This document shows, in pieces, positions 34,998 to 44,344 of a stretch of 60,540 nucleotides of DNA. The position numbers and the translations under genes are program-made. How positions within the stretch are numbered: the stretch's first letter is position 1; the number at the start of each line of letters is the position of its first letter. This DNA is from a virus. The notes beneath the pieces are model-generated. The model ran no database searches. It had not been told where the DNA came from and saw only the letters and a list, made by a program, of their open reading frames with translations. Where the stretch lies: positions 1-60,540 of IMG/VR virus record IMGVR_UViG_3300035701_000034. One strand, given 5' to 3'.

Positions 34998-35744
34998 ATG
35001 GATATAACATTGAATTTCGACAAAAGAAACCTCGCTATTGTGGTTCTTATATTATTATTAGGGTTTGGTATATCATACCACTTCTATATAGTAAGTAAAA
35101 ATAAAGATCAAATCAAACAAGAAAAAAATCTTCAACATGCTCTTACAGATACTGTAAGAACGTATCGTAATAAAGAAAATCAGTGGGTGAGTGAAAAACT
35201 CACATTACAAGCTGATACAAAAGATTTGAAAGATAAGAATCTTACTTTGACTAATAATCAAATCGACCTTATGGGCAAAGTTGATCAAATCAATAAACAT
35301 AATCAGGTTATTAGCGCAGCCCTAATTCAGATGGGTGTTAAAATAGATGGATTAGCTAATGCTGATCCTATAGTTCAAACAGATTCAACAGTTGAATTCG
35401 CTGCACATAGTGATAGTTTATCTTATGATATATTAATTAGTAGAGTAAAGCCTATAGGAAGACCAGTACTAGAATTTAAAAAATTTACACTTCCTAACAC
35501 TCAATTAGTGGAGTTTCATTGGAGAGATGATCGTAAAGAAGGGTATCCTATTTCTTTTACAGTAACTAATAGTAATCCATACTATAAAGTATACAATCTT
35601 GATAGTTATGCTATTCCAGAACTGGATAAGACTAAAATAAAACCAACTTTTTGGAATAAATTAGGTACATTTTCAAAATCAACAGGAGGGAAGATAATGT
35701 TTCTTGGAATTGGATTTGTGGCTGGTGCTGCATTAATGAAGTAA
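34998..35744 (+). CDS. membrane-anchored coiled-coil protein, spanin-like
   Basis: A 248-residue protein with an N-terminal membrane segment (LAIVVLILLLGFGISYHFYIV), a long coiled coil (residues about 35-110, DTKDLKDKNLTLTNNQIDLM), a beta-rich middle and a hydrophobic C-terminus (IMFLGIGFVAGAALM). This layout suits a spanin that bridges the inner membrane and the outer layers, or a Bacteroidota phage family of similar shape that I recall as DUF6549-like. A lysis role is inferred from the shape only. Confidence 0.55.
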   Translation: MDITLNFDKRNLAIVVLILLLGFGISYHFYIVSKNKDQIKQEKNLQHALTDTVRTYRNKENQWVSEKLTLQADTKDLKDKNLTLTNNQIDLMGKVDQINKHNQVISAALIQMGVKIDGLANADPIVQTDSTVEFAAHSDSLSYDILISRVKPIGRPVLEFKKFTLPNTQLVEFHWRDDRKEGYPISFTVTNSNPYYKVYNLDSYAIPELDKTKIKPTFWNKLGTFSKSTGGKIMFLGIGFVAGAALMK

Positions 35745-35745
35745 T

Positions 35746-36330
35746 ATGATAGAGCAAATCTTTGCTAGTAAGCCAAATTCAATTCATGATGTTATTCCCT
35801 CTCAATTTTTTACAAAATATGATGTATCAGATTATGTATGGTGTGGGAATTGTTTTGAATGGTATTGGGCAATAGCACAAACCATTCAGCCTAAAACATT
35901 TATGGAAATAGGTGTAAGACTCGGTTTTAGTTTCTTACCAACAATGCTTGCTAGTAAATCATTAGAATATGCTCTAGGTTGGGATTTAGAGACTTATGGA
36001 AATAATACAATAGCAAGAGAAAATATTGGTTCTTATTACGGTGGAACGTGTAAATGGGAGATATTACACGTAGATTCACAAGAACAGACCACACTTCCAA
36101 GATTTTTCGATCTTGTATCTATTGACGGTTGTCACGATTACAACTGTAAAATACACGATTTAGAATTGGCTATGGAAAATAGTAAATATGTCATATTGGA
36201 TGATTATGATTATTTACCAGATGTTAGAAAGGGTGTTGACCAATTTATGAAGAATAATTCAAAAAGAATAGAATGGTCTCTTTATATACCCACTTTTAGG
36301 GGTAGTCAACTCATTAAATTTAAACTATAA
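35746..36330 (+). CDS. class I SAM-dependent methyltransferase
   Basis: A 194-residue protein with a methyltransferase core. FMEIGVRLGFSF is the glycine-rich SAM-binding loop, DLVSIDGCHDYNCKIHDL matches the Methyltransf_24 type motif (SIDG.H.Y), and VILDDYDYLPDVRKGV is typical of its fourth strand. The substrate is unknown; sugars and polysaccharides are common targets of this type. It is 1 bp from the spanin-like gene, and a strong terminator follows. Confidence 0.8.
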   Translation: MIEQIFASKPNSIHDVIPSQFFTKYDVSDYVWCGNCFEWYWAIAQTIQPKTFMEIGVRLGFSFLPTMLASKSLEYALGWDLETYGNNTIARENIGSYYGGTCKWEILHVDSQEQTTLPRFFDLVSIDGCHDYNCKIHDLELAMENSKYVILDDYDYLPDVRKGVDQFMKNNSKRIEWSLYIPTFRGSQLIKFKL

Positions 36331-36348
36331 AAAGAATTATATAATAAT

Positions 36349-36377
36349 AAAGCACGTTCGAAAGACGTGCTTTTTTT
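36349..36377 (+). terminator. intrinsic terminator
   Basis: AAAGCACGT and ACGTGCTTT form a nine-base stem around TCGAAAG with a run of seven T. It is one of the best terminators in the window and is followed directly by a late-type promoter. Confidence 0.9.
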
Positions 36378-36389
36378 CGTTATTGACAA

Positions 36390-36398
36390 GTATTTATA
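36390..36398 (+). promoter_or_regulatory. putative late promoter element
   Basis: GTATTTATA whose second base is 31 bp before the ATG at 36422, slightly longer spacing than most copies. It directly follows a terminator. Confidence 0.6.
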
Positions 36399-36421
36399 AG
36401 GTATAAAGAGAGATAATCACT

Positions 36422-36625
36422 ATGAGCGCAAGCGAAGTTAAGGATATTGTTAGAGGCGAGGTCAAGAATGTTATTCGTGATGAAGTACTAAAACAGGTTA
36501 AAGCTTCAATGAAAAATGGTGATATGAAGAAGGATGTAAATAAATTAATAAAAGACGCTTTAACTGAATTGTATAAATTCATGTGGATTAGAAAGAGTGT
36601 TTGGCAAGGTGAAATTGGAAGATAA
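36422..36625 (+). CDS. small charged helical protein
   Basis: A 67-residue protein with alternating Lys/Glu/Asp helices (SEVKDIVRGEVKNVIRDEVL, KKDVNKLIKDALTELYKFMW). Its stop overlaps the next ATG by one base, so it is translationally coupled to the 1418-residue protein. It could be a small scaffold or partner of it; no family recognised. Confidence 0.75.
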   Translation: MSASEVKDIVRGEVKNVIRDEVLKQVKASMKNGDMKKDVNKLIKDALTELYKFMWIRKSVWQGEIGR

Positions 36626-39600
36626 TGAGTGATCAAAATTTTAATTTTAAGTCATTTAAACCGACAATGAAACCGCCCTCAGAAATGGGGAAAAAGATTG
36701 ATAGTGGATTTAAAAGTAAAATGCGTAATGTAGGTGTAAATATGAATAGCATAAAAGAAAACAACATTCCTCTGAATGAAAAAGAAGAATCATTAAAGAA
36801 GAAGATTTTTAGTCTTCCTAAGATGGAAACTCTTGTAATGACTGATGAATATTTGTCTAATATTTACAATAAATTAAAGCAAGATGCCCAAGAGACTTAC
36901 GGGTATCATTGGAACGAAACTATTATGAACATATTGTTTAATGAATACGTTCTTGATGATGTTGGTTATCTTCAAAAGTACAAAAATACAAAGACTTACA
37001 ATAAAAAAAGAAGAGGACAAGAAGGTGTTGAGGAATTAGAAAAAGAACTTCAAAATAAGGTGGCTAAGGCTAAGGCTAATAAGGGCGATGAACCAATTTT
37101 GAAGAGAGATAAGAAAGTTTCTGATGTTGATAGCAATAAGGATAACTTAGATAAATTCAAAAGAGGCGTAAAACAAGATAAGGAGAATAACGCTATGGCT
37201 AATGAATCACAAAACGAAGTTGCTGAAAAAATGAAAATACTAACAGAAGGTTTAGATAAAGAGATGAATGAACTTTTTGGTTTTGGTGCTCCTGCTCCAA
37301 TGACATCACATAAAGCAAGTAAGAATGATACATATTTCGTTGATAAAGGTAATAATACTGCAGTTGGTGTTATTTCAACAAATTTAACTCCAGAACAAAA
37401 TCAGGAAACTGCAAATAAATTTGCTGGTAATACATTAAAGTATAGCAGAATGCCTTGGTTTGTAGCAGTACAAAATAAAATAAAAGGAGTTCCACAGCAA
37501 GTGACAGATGGTAGTATTGCAGATTTTCAACAGGATGCTGTAAAGTATGCTGGTGTACCTGCATTAGGTGAAACTACTGGTGCTGCAAGTAGCGGTGCTT
37601 ATGCCCCTGCATTAGATAACCAAGATAATACCTATCAGAATGAAACAACTACTTCTGCAAGTAGTGGAGCATTTTCTGGCCCATTCCCTGCTCAAAGAAA
37701 ATCAGTTCTTGATAAACCATTATGGGTTGGTGGTACTATATTAAAAGAAAGTAAAGATTATTTAGGTAATCCAGAAGCATTTAAGAAATATATAGAACAT
37801 GTAGAGAGTGTTGATAAGCTCGAAGAGATGTTAAATGAATCGGTGGATGAAGGAAGTCTTTCAATGAAACAACACGCACAAAATGTTTTAAATAATTTGA
37901 ATCAAATGACAATTCAAAATCCAGAAGTTGCCAAACTTCCTGAATTTCAAGAAACATTAGCTCACTGGAAAGAATTGGCATTAACTGGACAAGCTCCAAA
38001 TCCACAAGAACATCCACAACAAGTATCAGAGGATCATCTTTCAACTAAAGAAGAGAAAATTGATTTCATTGTGAAAAATAGTCAGGGTAAATGGAACTCA
38101 TTTCCAATGGCATATACTCCAGAACAATTACTTGCAATGACTGATGAACAGGTGGATCAAATTTATCATACTATTGAACATGAAGCTGGTGTGAATGAAA
38201 ATGAAGTAGATGAGATGTTTGGTTTTGGTGGCGGTGGTATGGGTTCTAGACTTAATGTTGGAAGTTCTCCATCATCATTGAAGGGTGCAGGTTCTCCTCA
38301 ATTAACAAAATTGAGAGGTGATATGAGAGATAAGATGTTTGCTACGAATCTTAGCGGATATAAAAATCACGTGATTAATGCATTAAGACATATGCCTTCT
38401 GGTGATAAAGTTATTGGAGCATTGGATAAAATTTATGATCAGTTTGTGGAGACTAATATGAAAAATAGTGTATCTCCAGAAGAAACAGCACGACAAGTGA
38501 GTAATCATTGGTCAGGCGTTGCAGAAAGTAAAGCATCAAATAGAATTAGCAATAGAAAAATTCATATTAATGAAGAACCTAGTTTTAAAGATGCAATGGT
38601 TAAAGACATTAGTTATAGTCGAGGCAAAGCAAGTGATAGTGATTCTGTTGGTGAACTTGAATCTAAAGATGGATTATTCAAAGGTAAGTGGAATAATAAC
38701 GAAAATATAAACGAAAAATCGGTATCAAAAGCACAGCAAAAGTTCATGGGTATGGTTCATGCAGATCAAAAGGGAGAATTAGAAAATCCTAGTCCTGCAG
38801 TGAAAAAAGCTGCGAGTTCAATGACAGATAAAGCTGCTACAGACTATGCATCAACAAAACAAGCGGGATTACCTAATTATGTAGATGAAAAGGATAATAA
38901 TTATTTAATGGGATGGCCAAATAAAGGTAAGATGATAACACCAAAAGAAAATCCTTTTGATAAGGTTCAATTTGCAGATAATTCAAAACATACTGCATCT
39001 GATGAAAATATATTCACAAAAATTGCTAAATTAGTGTTTCCTGATCCTAATCCTAACCAAACTCCAGAATCATTAAATGCAATGGGGGAAAAATTTGTGC
39101 ATGATTTTTTTGGTACGATGCCACCAGAAAGAGTATACGATTTATTATATAAAAAATATCAAAAGATGAACTTAGCAGAAAACAAAACAATCAATCACGC
39201 AGATTACAAGGAATTCTTCAAGAATAAATTGAAAGCTAGTGGCAAATCATTAGGATCAATGTCTCCAGAGGAAAAGGAATCTTTCTTTGCAATGGTTGAT
39301 ACCGAATATCAATCAAAAGGTGAAGCAGGTGTTCAGGAATCAATGGTTGATGACCAACCAGATTCAATGGCACGTACTATGGATTCGCCAGAATTAAACG
39401 TATCTGGCGCACCTACGGGTGGTTCATCTGCACCAGTTGCAGAAGCAGCACCAGAAGTAGATGTTGAAGATAGAGAATCTGATCAAGGTGATAGACAAAG
39501 CAAAGAAGCTAATGCAGATGCAGCTAAATTTAGAGAATTTCTTAAATCTAACTATGGAGTTGAAAGTGTTGCTGAATTGTCTCCAAGACAAAAACAACAA

Positions 39601-40881
39601 GTTATGAAGGATATGGATGCAGCAAAAGCAGCTAATGCACCTGCCGAAGAAAAACCTTCATTAGATTTAAAAAATTTCGCAGCTACAGACGCTGATAAAG
39701 CATCATATCAGGCAAGAGATAATCAGCAATTAAGTTTCGTTGCACAAAACAATGAAAAAATTAATACGATTCAAGATTATTTAGCACTTGAAAAACAATA
39801 TACTCAAGAAAGGGGAGAGAAGATGTTTCATCCTATGGCAATACTTGCATCAATTCAAGCAATGCCACCACAAGAAAGAGCACAATTTAATAATGTCGAA
39901 AGAGTATTAACAACCCAAATGAAAGGTGGTAATGTTCAAGAATCAAAACAAAAATCAAAACAAAACAATATGAACGAAGAAAGAATGTCAAATTCGATGC
40001 TTAATTTGCAAAAAATTCAAAAAGAAACAGCATCAATTGCAACGAAACAAATGGCTGATGCAGATGCATTGAAGCAAGCAAAAGTATATCCAAATCCCGA
40101 TGAATTCTATATTGAACAAGATAAGGATAAAATACAAGAATTTAAAACTGGTGAAGAACTCGAAAAAGAAGCACTAGCCAAAATGGAAGAATTGAAGGCA
40201 TTGGAAAATGTTGGTGATTCAACAGGTGGTGATTCAACAAGTGGTAATAATGCAGCACCAAAAAGAAATCTTACTAAAGAAGAGAAATTGAGATTAGCAA
40301 TGGATAGAGGTGATGGTATGCATAACATTGTGTACGATAATAAACCTTCTGAAAAGTTTGAAAAAAGACTACAGAAAGATATGGGTGAGGATCAATATAA
40401 ATTAAGACAAGAAAAAATAAACTACAGAGAAGATATGCCAAGCTACAATAAAGATACACAACCTGTTATGACAGGTGAAGTCAAAGCACAAGATACTAAA
40501 TTCAAGAAGGGGTATAATGAAGCCTTTACCGGAAAATATACCAATGATTATGGTAAGTCCAAACTTGTTGAATTCCAATTGGAAGATACGGAAGAAGTGA
40601 CTTCAATTAATGAAGGGTCATTCTTGTTAACTCTCGAAGGATTGGGTAATAAGTACACACAAAAAATTAACGAAAGTAAAATTTTTGGTGATGTAGTAAA
40701 AGATTATGATTTTTATTTGAGTGAAAGTAAAGTGATTATGATTAAACGTGATCCTAATGGTGTGCCACCTGCACCTACTGAGCCAGAACTCATAAGCGAA
40801 ACTATCATGGATAAAATGAATCATTTGATTGGATATAGCACAAATGAATTTGTAAATACAAAAAAATCAGTTAGATTCTAA
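36625..40881 (+). CDS. 1418-residue protein, disordered, probable virion/head-associated
   Basis: Extremely hydrophilic: Lys/Glu/Gln/Asn-rich with many low-complexity segments. A short motif ELFGFGAPAP near residue 215 recurs as EMFGFGGGGM near 529; the central part holds several helical segments with LLAMTDEQVDQIYHTI and AEDHLSTKEEKIDF-like sequence, and the C-terminal ~150 residues are more structured (LVEFQLEDTEEVTS, GDVVKDYDFYLSESK). No enzyme motif was seen. Large, disordered internal or head-packaged proteins are typical of giant phages, and late-type expression supports that. The role is inferred. Confidence 0.65.
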   Translation: MSDQNFNFKSFKPTMKPPSEMGKKIDSGFKSKMRNVGVNMNSIKENNIPLNEKEESLKKKIFSLPKMETLVMTDEYLSNIYNKLKQDAQETYGYHWNETIMNILFNEYVLDDVGYLQKYKNTKTYNKKRRGQEGVEELEKELQNKVAKAKANKGDEPILKRDKKVSDVDSNKDNLDKFKRGVKQDKENNAMANESQNEVAEKMKILTEGLDKEMNELFGFGAPAPMTSHKASKNDTYFVDKGNNTAVGVISTNLTPEQNQETANKFAGNTLKYSRMPWFVAVQNKIKGVPQQVTDGSIADFQQDAVKYAGVPALGETTGAASSGAYAPALDNQDNTYQNETTTSASSGAFSGPFPAQRKSVLDKPLWVGGTILKESKDYLGNPEAFKKYIEHVESVDKLEEMLNESVDEGSLSMKQHAQNVLNNLNQMTIQNPEVAKLPEFQETLAHWKELALTGQAPNPQEHPQQVSEDHLSTKEEKIDFIVKNSQGKWNSFPMAYTPEQLLAMTDEQVDQIYHTIEHEAGVNENEVDEMFGFGGGGMGSRLNVGSSPSSLKGAGSPQLTKLRGDMRDKMFATNLSGYKNHVINALRHMPSGDKVIGALDKIYDQFVETNMKNSVSPEETARQVSNHWSGVAESKASNRISNRKIHINEEPSFKDAMVKDISYSRGKASDSDSVGELESKDGLFKGKWNNNENINEKSVSKAQQKFMGMVHADQKGELENPSPAVKKAASSMTDKAATDYASTKQAGLPNYVDEKDNNYLMGWPNKGKMITPKENPFDKVQFADNSKHTASDENIFTKIAKLVFPDPNPNQTPESLNAMGEKFVHDFFGTMPPERVYDLLYKKYQKMNLAENKTINHADYKEFFKNKLKASGKSLGSMSPEEKESFFAMVDTEYQSKGEAGVQESMVDDQPDSMARTMDSPELNVSGAPTGGSSAPVAEAAPEVDVEDRESDQGDRQSKEANADAAKFREFLKSNYGVESVAELSPRQKQQVMKDMDAAKAANAPAEEKPSLDLKNFAATDADKASYQARDNQQLSFVAQNNEKINTIQDYLALEKQYTQERGEKMFHPMAILASIQAMPPQERAQFNNVERVLTTQMKGGNVQESKQKSKQNNMNEERMSNSMLNLQKIQKETASIATKQMADADALKQAKVYPNPDEFYIEQDKDKIQEFKTGEELEKEALAKMEELKALENVGDSTGGDSTSGNNAAPKRNLTKEEKLRLAMDRGDGMHNIVYDNKPSEKFEKRLQKDMGEDQYKLRQEKINYREDMPSYNKDTQPVMTGEVKAQDTKFKKGYNEAFTGKYTNDYGKSKLVEFQLEDTEEVTSINEGSFLLTLEGLGNKYTQKINESKIFGDVVKDYDFYLSESKVIMIKRDPNGVPPAPTEPELISETIMDKMNHLIGYSTNEFVNTKKSVRF

Positions 40882-40882
40882 C

Positions 40883-41209
40883 ATGAGTAAGGTTTTGGAT
40901 TATAACGACATTGAATTACAATCATTATTAATTAATAGTGATAAACCTGTGTTTATAGATTTTTGGGCAGAATGGTGTGGGCCATGTAGAATGGTAGAAC
41001 CAGTAGTCTCCGAATTATCAGAGACTTATGAATCGAAAATTATTTTTGTAAAAGTTAATGTTGATGAGAACCCTCAATCAACTGCAATGTATGGTATTAG
41101 ATCAATTCCAACTTTCATTGTAATTAAAAGTAATGAATTAATTATGCGTCATTCAGGTGCTGTACCAAAATCTAGTCTTGTGGAAAAATTAAACAAACTG
41201 TTGACTTAA
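40883..41209 (+). CDS. thioredoxin
   Basis: A 108-residue thioredoxin. The active site WCGPC lies at residues 31-35 (FIDFWAEWCGPCRMVEPVV) with the conserved Asp before it, and the cis-Pro loop is RSIPTFIV. It would reduce disulfides, for instance for a phage ribonucleotide reductase outside this window, or act as a polymerase processivity factor as T7's host thioredoxin does. It begins 1 bp after the 1418-residue gene and is followed by a terminator. Confidence 0.95.
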   Translation: MSKVLDYNDIELQSLLINSDKPVFIDFWAEWCGPCRMVEPVVSELSETYESKIIFVKVNVDENPQSTAMYGIRSIPTFIVIKSNELIMRHSGAVPKSSLVEKLNKLLT

Positions 41210-41232
41210 AATAAAATAAAAATAAATTTTTT

Positions 41233-41259
41233 AAAAAGGTGTTTTCAACACCTTTTTTT
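41233..41259 (+). terminator. intrinsic terminator
   Basis: AAAAAGGTGTT and AACACCTTTTT form an 11-base stem around TTC, followed by more T. It is a strong rho-independent terminator after thioredoxin. Confidence 0.9.
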
Positions 41260-41279
41260 GTTTATATTGAGGTTTAAAA

Positions 41280-41288
41280 GTATTTATA
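41280..41288 (+). promoter_or_regulatory. putative late promoter element, palindromic
   Basis: GTATTTATA, part of the palindrome TATTTATAAATA (41281-41292). It directly follows the terminator. The next ATG used is at 41327, 46 bp from its second base, a longer leader than usual. Confidence 0.55.
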
Positions 41289-41326
41289 AATATAATGGAA
41301 ATAAATTTTTTATAAAATTTAATAAC

Positions 41327-41821
41327 ATGAAAAACAATAGCAACAATAATAAAGTACGTATAGAGAAAGTATTTAAAGATGAAGGATATAATGAGTTTGA
41401 AATTATGAAAGAATTAAAATCAAATGGTGTTATGAAAGAACGTATTGAATTGTATCGTGACTTCGTTATAAATCTAATTTGTTATGCGCACACAACGTAT
41501 TTTGGTCGTGATTTTTTGAAAAAAGACGATGATCTAAAGGGTCATTTCAATTGGGCTTTTAATAAAGTGGTTGCAGAATTTGGCCAAGAAGGAATAATGT
41601 TTATCAATACAGTTGAATTACGTGAATATTTTTTTGAGTATTTTACACAACAATTCTATAATTACGATACCTTACCAACAGTAAAGCAGTATATTTCTTT
41701 TTGGGATGATATATTCTCAATTACCCCTAAAAAGCATAAAAATATGATGAAAATACTACTTGATCTTTATCAGGTATTTGATAATGCTTTAGATCATAAG
41801 AAATCTTTAATGGAAGTATAG
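41327..41821 (+). CDS. hypothetical protein
   Basis: A 164-residue protein. The ATG at 41327 was chosen because a TTG at 41258 lies inside the terminator. The N-terminus is Asn/Lys-rich and the rest helical with many aromatic residues (FYNYDTLPTVKQYISFWDDI). No family recognised. It is likely expressed from a late-type promoter at 41280. Confidence 0.7.
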   Translation: MKNNSNNNKVRIEKVFKDEGYNEFEIMKELKSNGVMKERIELYRDFVINLICYAHTTYFGRDFLKKDDDLKGHFNWAFNKVVAEFGQEGIMFINTVELREYFFEYFTQQFYNYDTLPTVKQYISFWDDIFSITPKKHKNMMKILLDLYQVFDNALDHKKSLMEV

Positions 41822-41828
41822 ATTTTGT

Positions 41829-41858
41829 TTGGATTATTCAATTATTTCGTTATCTTTA
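41829..41858 (+). promoter_or_regulatory. host-type promoter
   Basis: TTG at 41829-41831, 19-bp spacer, TATCTTTA at 41851-41858, 34 bp before the ATG at 41893. A near-consensus -33/-7 pair. Confidence 0.65.
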
Positions 41859-41892
41859 CAACAAAATAATTTTATAAGAAAAATCAAAAAAA

Positions 41893-42144
41893 ATGGATTT
41901 AACTGTTATTAAAAATGACGTAGTAAATGAACTACGTAGCAAGAGGTACTTCAATGAACAAGAAGTTGCACGTCTAGTACAAACTGATCTTATCCCACAT
42001 AAGGAAAGAGTAGAAAAAATTGCATCATTGGTTCGACAAAATGTCAATCTTATTGAAGCAGACAAATTGGTGGAATTATATTTTCCACAAAAACAAGCTG
42101 TTCAAGAACCACAAATGGAAATCACTCCAACAGAACCTGCATAA
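41893..42144 (+). CDS. small hypothetical protein
   Basis: An 83-residue protein, helical and charged (LRSKRYFNEQEVARLVQTDL, KERVEKIASLVRQNVNL) with a Pro/Thr-rich tail. No family is recognised. It leads a run of small genes (to 43540) served by the host-type promoter at 41829. Confidence 0.7.
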   Translation: MDLTVIKNDVVNELRSKRYFNEQEVARLVQTDLIPHKERVEKIASLVRQNVNLIEADKLVELYFPQKQAVQEPQMEITPTEPA

Positions 42145-42147
42145 TCT

Positions 42148-42339
42148 ATGGACTTTTCAGAACTTTACCAATTCCTGTTCATAGGTAGTATCTTATATAT
42201 GATGAGTCATATATTTATGTTTACTTACAGATTTGTAAGACGTGTTCGATATAAAATTGAAACGGCCTATGATGTTGGGTTATATGGTAAAGTTCTTATT
42301 TGGCTATCAATAACTATTTTTTTAACATATCTCATATAA
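42148..42339 (+). CDS. small membrane protein
   Basis: A 63-residue protein with two hydrophobic segments (FLFIGSILYMMSHIFMFTY and YGKVLIWLSITIFLTYLI) joined by a basic loop (RFVRRVRYK). Probably an inner-membrane protein of unknown function, spaced 3 bp from the upstream gene. Confidence 0.65.
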   Translation: MDFSELYQFLFIGSILYMMSHIFMFTYRFVRRVRYKIETAYDVGLYGKVLIWLSITIFLTYLI

Positions 42340-42346
42340 CATCAAA

Positions 42347-42904
42347 ATGATTGATTTAAAAAAATTGTCCGAAGAGGATGTACTACAGTTGACATCATAT
42401 TTTCTTGAAAATAGAATTATTAAATTTAGAGATATTCTTCAACCTATTGAAGAGTATTTTTGGAAATTTGATTTTAATGCCATTACTCAAAGTTATGAAT
42501 TATATTTAGGTGTACCTAAAGACTGGGTACACGATATGTCATTATCGGGTTATACAATCTCATTAGTAAATGAGAATGATAATGGAAAAATAATTAAACT
42601 TCATAGTATATCAGAAGAAAATATAGCTGATTTAGATGAATTAATTTTATTTGCAATTGACATCACTCAACGCAACACTGCCATTCTCGCAAAAATCCGA
42701 GAAAAGGAATCTGAACTTCAACAAATGAAGAAGATGATGGTAGATAAACAATTAGAATTAGATAGAGAGATTGAGATATTAAAAACCGTAAAAGTTGAAC
42801 TAGTAGTTGAACCAATTGTCGAACCAATTGTTGAGAAGACAATAGTATCTAAAGAAGACACCGAAAAATTTGTAGAGTTAATAACTAATGGGAAAAAAAG
42901 ATAA
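42347..42904 (+). CDS. hypothetical protein with coiled coil
   Basis: A 185-residue protein. The first 110 residues look folded (ILQPIEEYFWKFDFNAI...), followed by a coiled coil (KIREKESELQQMKKMMVDKQ) and a short repeated segment (VVEPIVEPIVEKT). It overlaps the next gene by 17 bp. No family recognised. Confidence 0.7.
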   Translation: MIDLKKLSEEDVLQLTSYFLENRIIKFRDILQPIEEYFWKFDFNAITQSYELYLGVPKDWVHDMSLSGYTISLVNENDNGKIIKLHSISEENIADLDELILFAIDITQRNTAILAKIREKESELQQMKKMMVDKQLELDREIEILKTVKVELVVEPIVEPIVEKTIVSKEDTEKFVELITNGKKR

Positions 42905-43124
42905 TAGTGAGAGTAAGAAATTTGAACTGCTCAAACTTGAATTAGATGAGGCAGAATATAAAGAAGTCGAGAAAGAGAAACTTCTTATATTGGATGAACT
43001 TGATCAAACAAAAAAGTATTTAATTAAAGAAGTGGTTGAAGATGGGGAAACTTTTCTCAAAGAAATTGAAAAAAAAGAAAAAAGAACTTTCTTAGATAAG
43101 ATTATGGATTTTATTTTTAAATGA
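42888..43124 (+). CDS. small acidic/basic coiled-coil protein
   Basis: A 78-residue, almost entirely charged helix (FELLKLELDEAEYKEVEKEK) with a short hydrophobic C-terminus (LDKIMDFIFK). It overlaps both neighbours (17 bp upstream, 4 bp downstream, ATGA). Function unknown. Confidence 0.7.
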   Translation: MGKKDNSESKKFELLKLELDEAEYKEVEKEKLLILDELDQTKKYLIKEVVEDGETFLKEIEKKEKRTFLDKIMDFIFK

Positions 43125-43540
43125 AAGAGACTTTTAATATAGATGAAGAAATTAGTAGAGTTGAAACTGGAAACACTGTTTTAATATCAGGTTTATATGG
43201 AAAAAATTTTAAATTCATCAATAATAAGTGTGGGATAATAAAAAACATCTATCTTCGTAACGAAAGGAATGAATTACTTCATCTTGCAGATGTTAAATTA
43301 GATGAGGACGGTACAATACATGCAGTAAATTTAGATTTCATATTTAAGTTGAATTCAAATAAATGCGTAGATAATATAGTACAACATCTCGTTAGTGTAG
43401 ATAATCCCGTATTATATTATGTTCGAAAAAAATCGATTAAGAGTATTATGAATTTCTACGATGAAGTAGGCCAATATATGTCATTGTGTGTTGATAATAA
43501 AGGTAAATCACATGTTTTATTATTTTCTGGTATTAATTAA
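43121..43540 (+). CDS. hypothetical protein
   Basis: A 139-residue protein with a beta-rich core (TVLISGLYGKNFKFI, LLHLADVKLDEDGTIHAVNL) and no membrane segment. It couples to the upstream gene through ATGA. No family recognised. It closes the small-gene run before a promoter and operator-like site. Confidence 0.7.
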   Translation: MKETFNIDEEISRVETGNTVLISGLYGKNFKFINNKCGIIKNIYLRNERNELLHLADVKLDEDGTIHAVNLDFIFKLNSNKCVDNIVQHLVSVDNPVLYYVRKKSIKSIMNFYDEVGQYMSLCVDNKGKSHVLLFSGIN

Positions 43541-43546
43541 ATTTTG

Positions 43547-43575
43547 TATATTTGTGTCAATTAACCAAATTGACA
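43547..43575 (+). promoter_or_regulatory. -7 element followed by inverted repeat at the start site
   Basis: TATATTTG at 43547-43554 matches TAnnTTTG exactly, though the -33 is weak. TGTCAATT (43555-43562) and AATTGACA (43568-43575) form a perfect eight-base inverted repeat with a five-base spacer, directly between the -7 element and the ATG at 43577. It could be an operator or an RNA hairpin covering the start. Confidence 0.5.
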
Positions 43576-43576
43576 A

Positions 43577-44344
43577 ATGAATAGTTACAATTTAAGCTCA
43601 ATTTCAAATATGCTGTTTCTCGATATTGAAGCTGTTCGAGAATATAAAACATTTGAAGAATTCATAGCTGCTAGAAGTTTAGATAATTGGAAAAAAGTAT
43701 CTGCTAAACACTATAGTGATGTTTTAAAATCTGACCAGAAACCTTCTGACGCAGAAATTTATCTTGATAAAGCTGGTTTATATGCTGAGTATGCTAAAGT
43801 TGTGTGTGTTAGCATTGGAATGGTTGACATAGTTCATGATGGTGGTAAATATAATGTCACAAAAAAACTATATGACATCACTTCACATGAGGAATTTCCA
43901 ATACTCCAAAAATTTGCAAATCAATTAGATAAGGCAATTGATAAAAATCCAAATACGATATTGTGTGGTCATAACATATTAGAATACGACATTCCTTTTT
44001 TAGTTAAACGAATGATCAAATATAAAATTAAGATTCCTCAACTTTTGAAAAATTCCATTTATGGAAAGCCTTGGGAAATCAAGGTTATAGATACCATGAG
44101 AGATTGGAGAATGAATACAAGTAAATATATGTCAATGGATACTATATGTGAATTTATAGGTATTCCATCCTCTAAACATGGTGAGGTTAATGGTAGTAAT
44201 TTGAGTGCTTATTATTGGGACAATACTCATCAACATAATGAAACTGATAGGATCAATGACCCAATTTTACAAAATATTGCAACATATTGCAAATTAGACG
44301 TATCTAACGTAATAGATATTTGTGTCTATCTTTCGGAAGTATAG
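43577..44344 (+). CDS. PolB-type 3'-5' exonuclease
   Basis: A 255-residue protein resembling the predicted exonuclease family related to the proofreading domain of family B polymerases. It has MLFLDIEAVREY near the N-terminus (DxE), ILCGHNILEYDIPFLVKRM in the middle (the second Asp), and IATYCKLDVSNVI at the end (the last Asp with a Tyr). It would degrade DNA from 3' ends. It is a stand-alone exonuclease near, but not fused to, a polymerase. Its expression is probably controlled by the inverted repeat before it. Confidence 0.85.
   Translation: MNSYNLSSISNMLFLDIEAVREYKTFEEFIAARSLDNWKKVSAKHYSDVLKSDQKPSDAEIYLDKAGLYAEYAKVVCVSIGMVDIVHDGGKYNVTKKLYDITSHEEFPILQKFANQLDKAIDKNPNTILCGHNILEYDIPFLVKRMIKYKIKIPQLLKNSIYGKPWEIKVIDTMRDWRMNTSKYMSMDTICEFIGIPSSKHGEVNGSNLSAYYWDNTHQHNETDRINDPILQNIATYCKLDVSNVIDICVYLSEV

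Noticed and set aside
41258-41326. Upstream extended start for 41327-41821
   Set aside because: The extension crosses a terminator and the promoter element; the ATG at 41327 is better.
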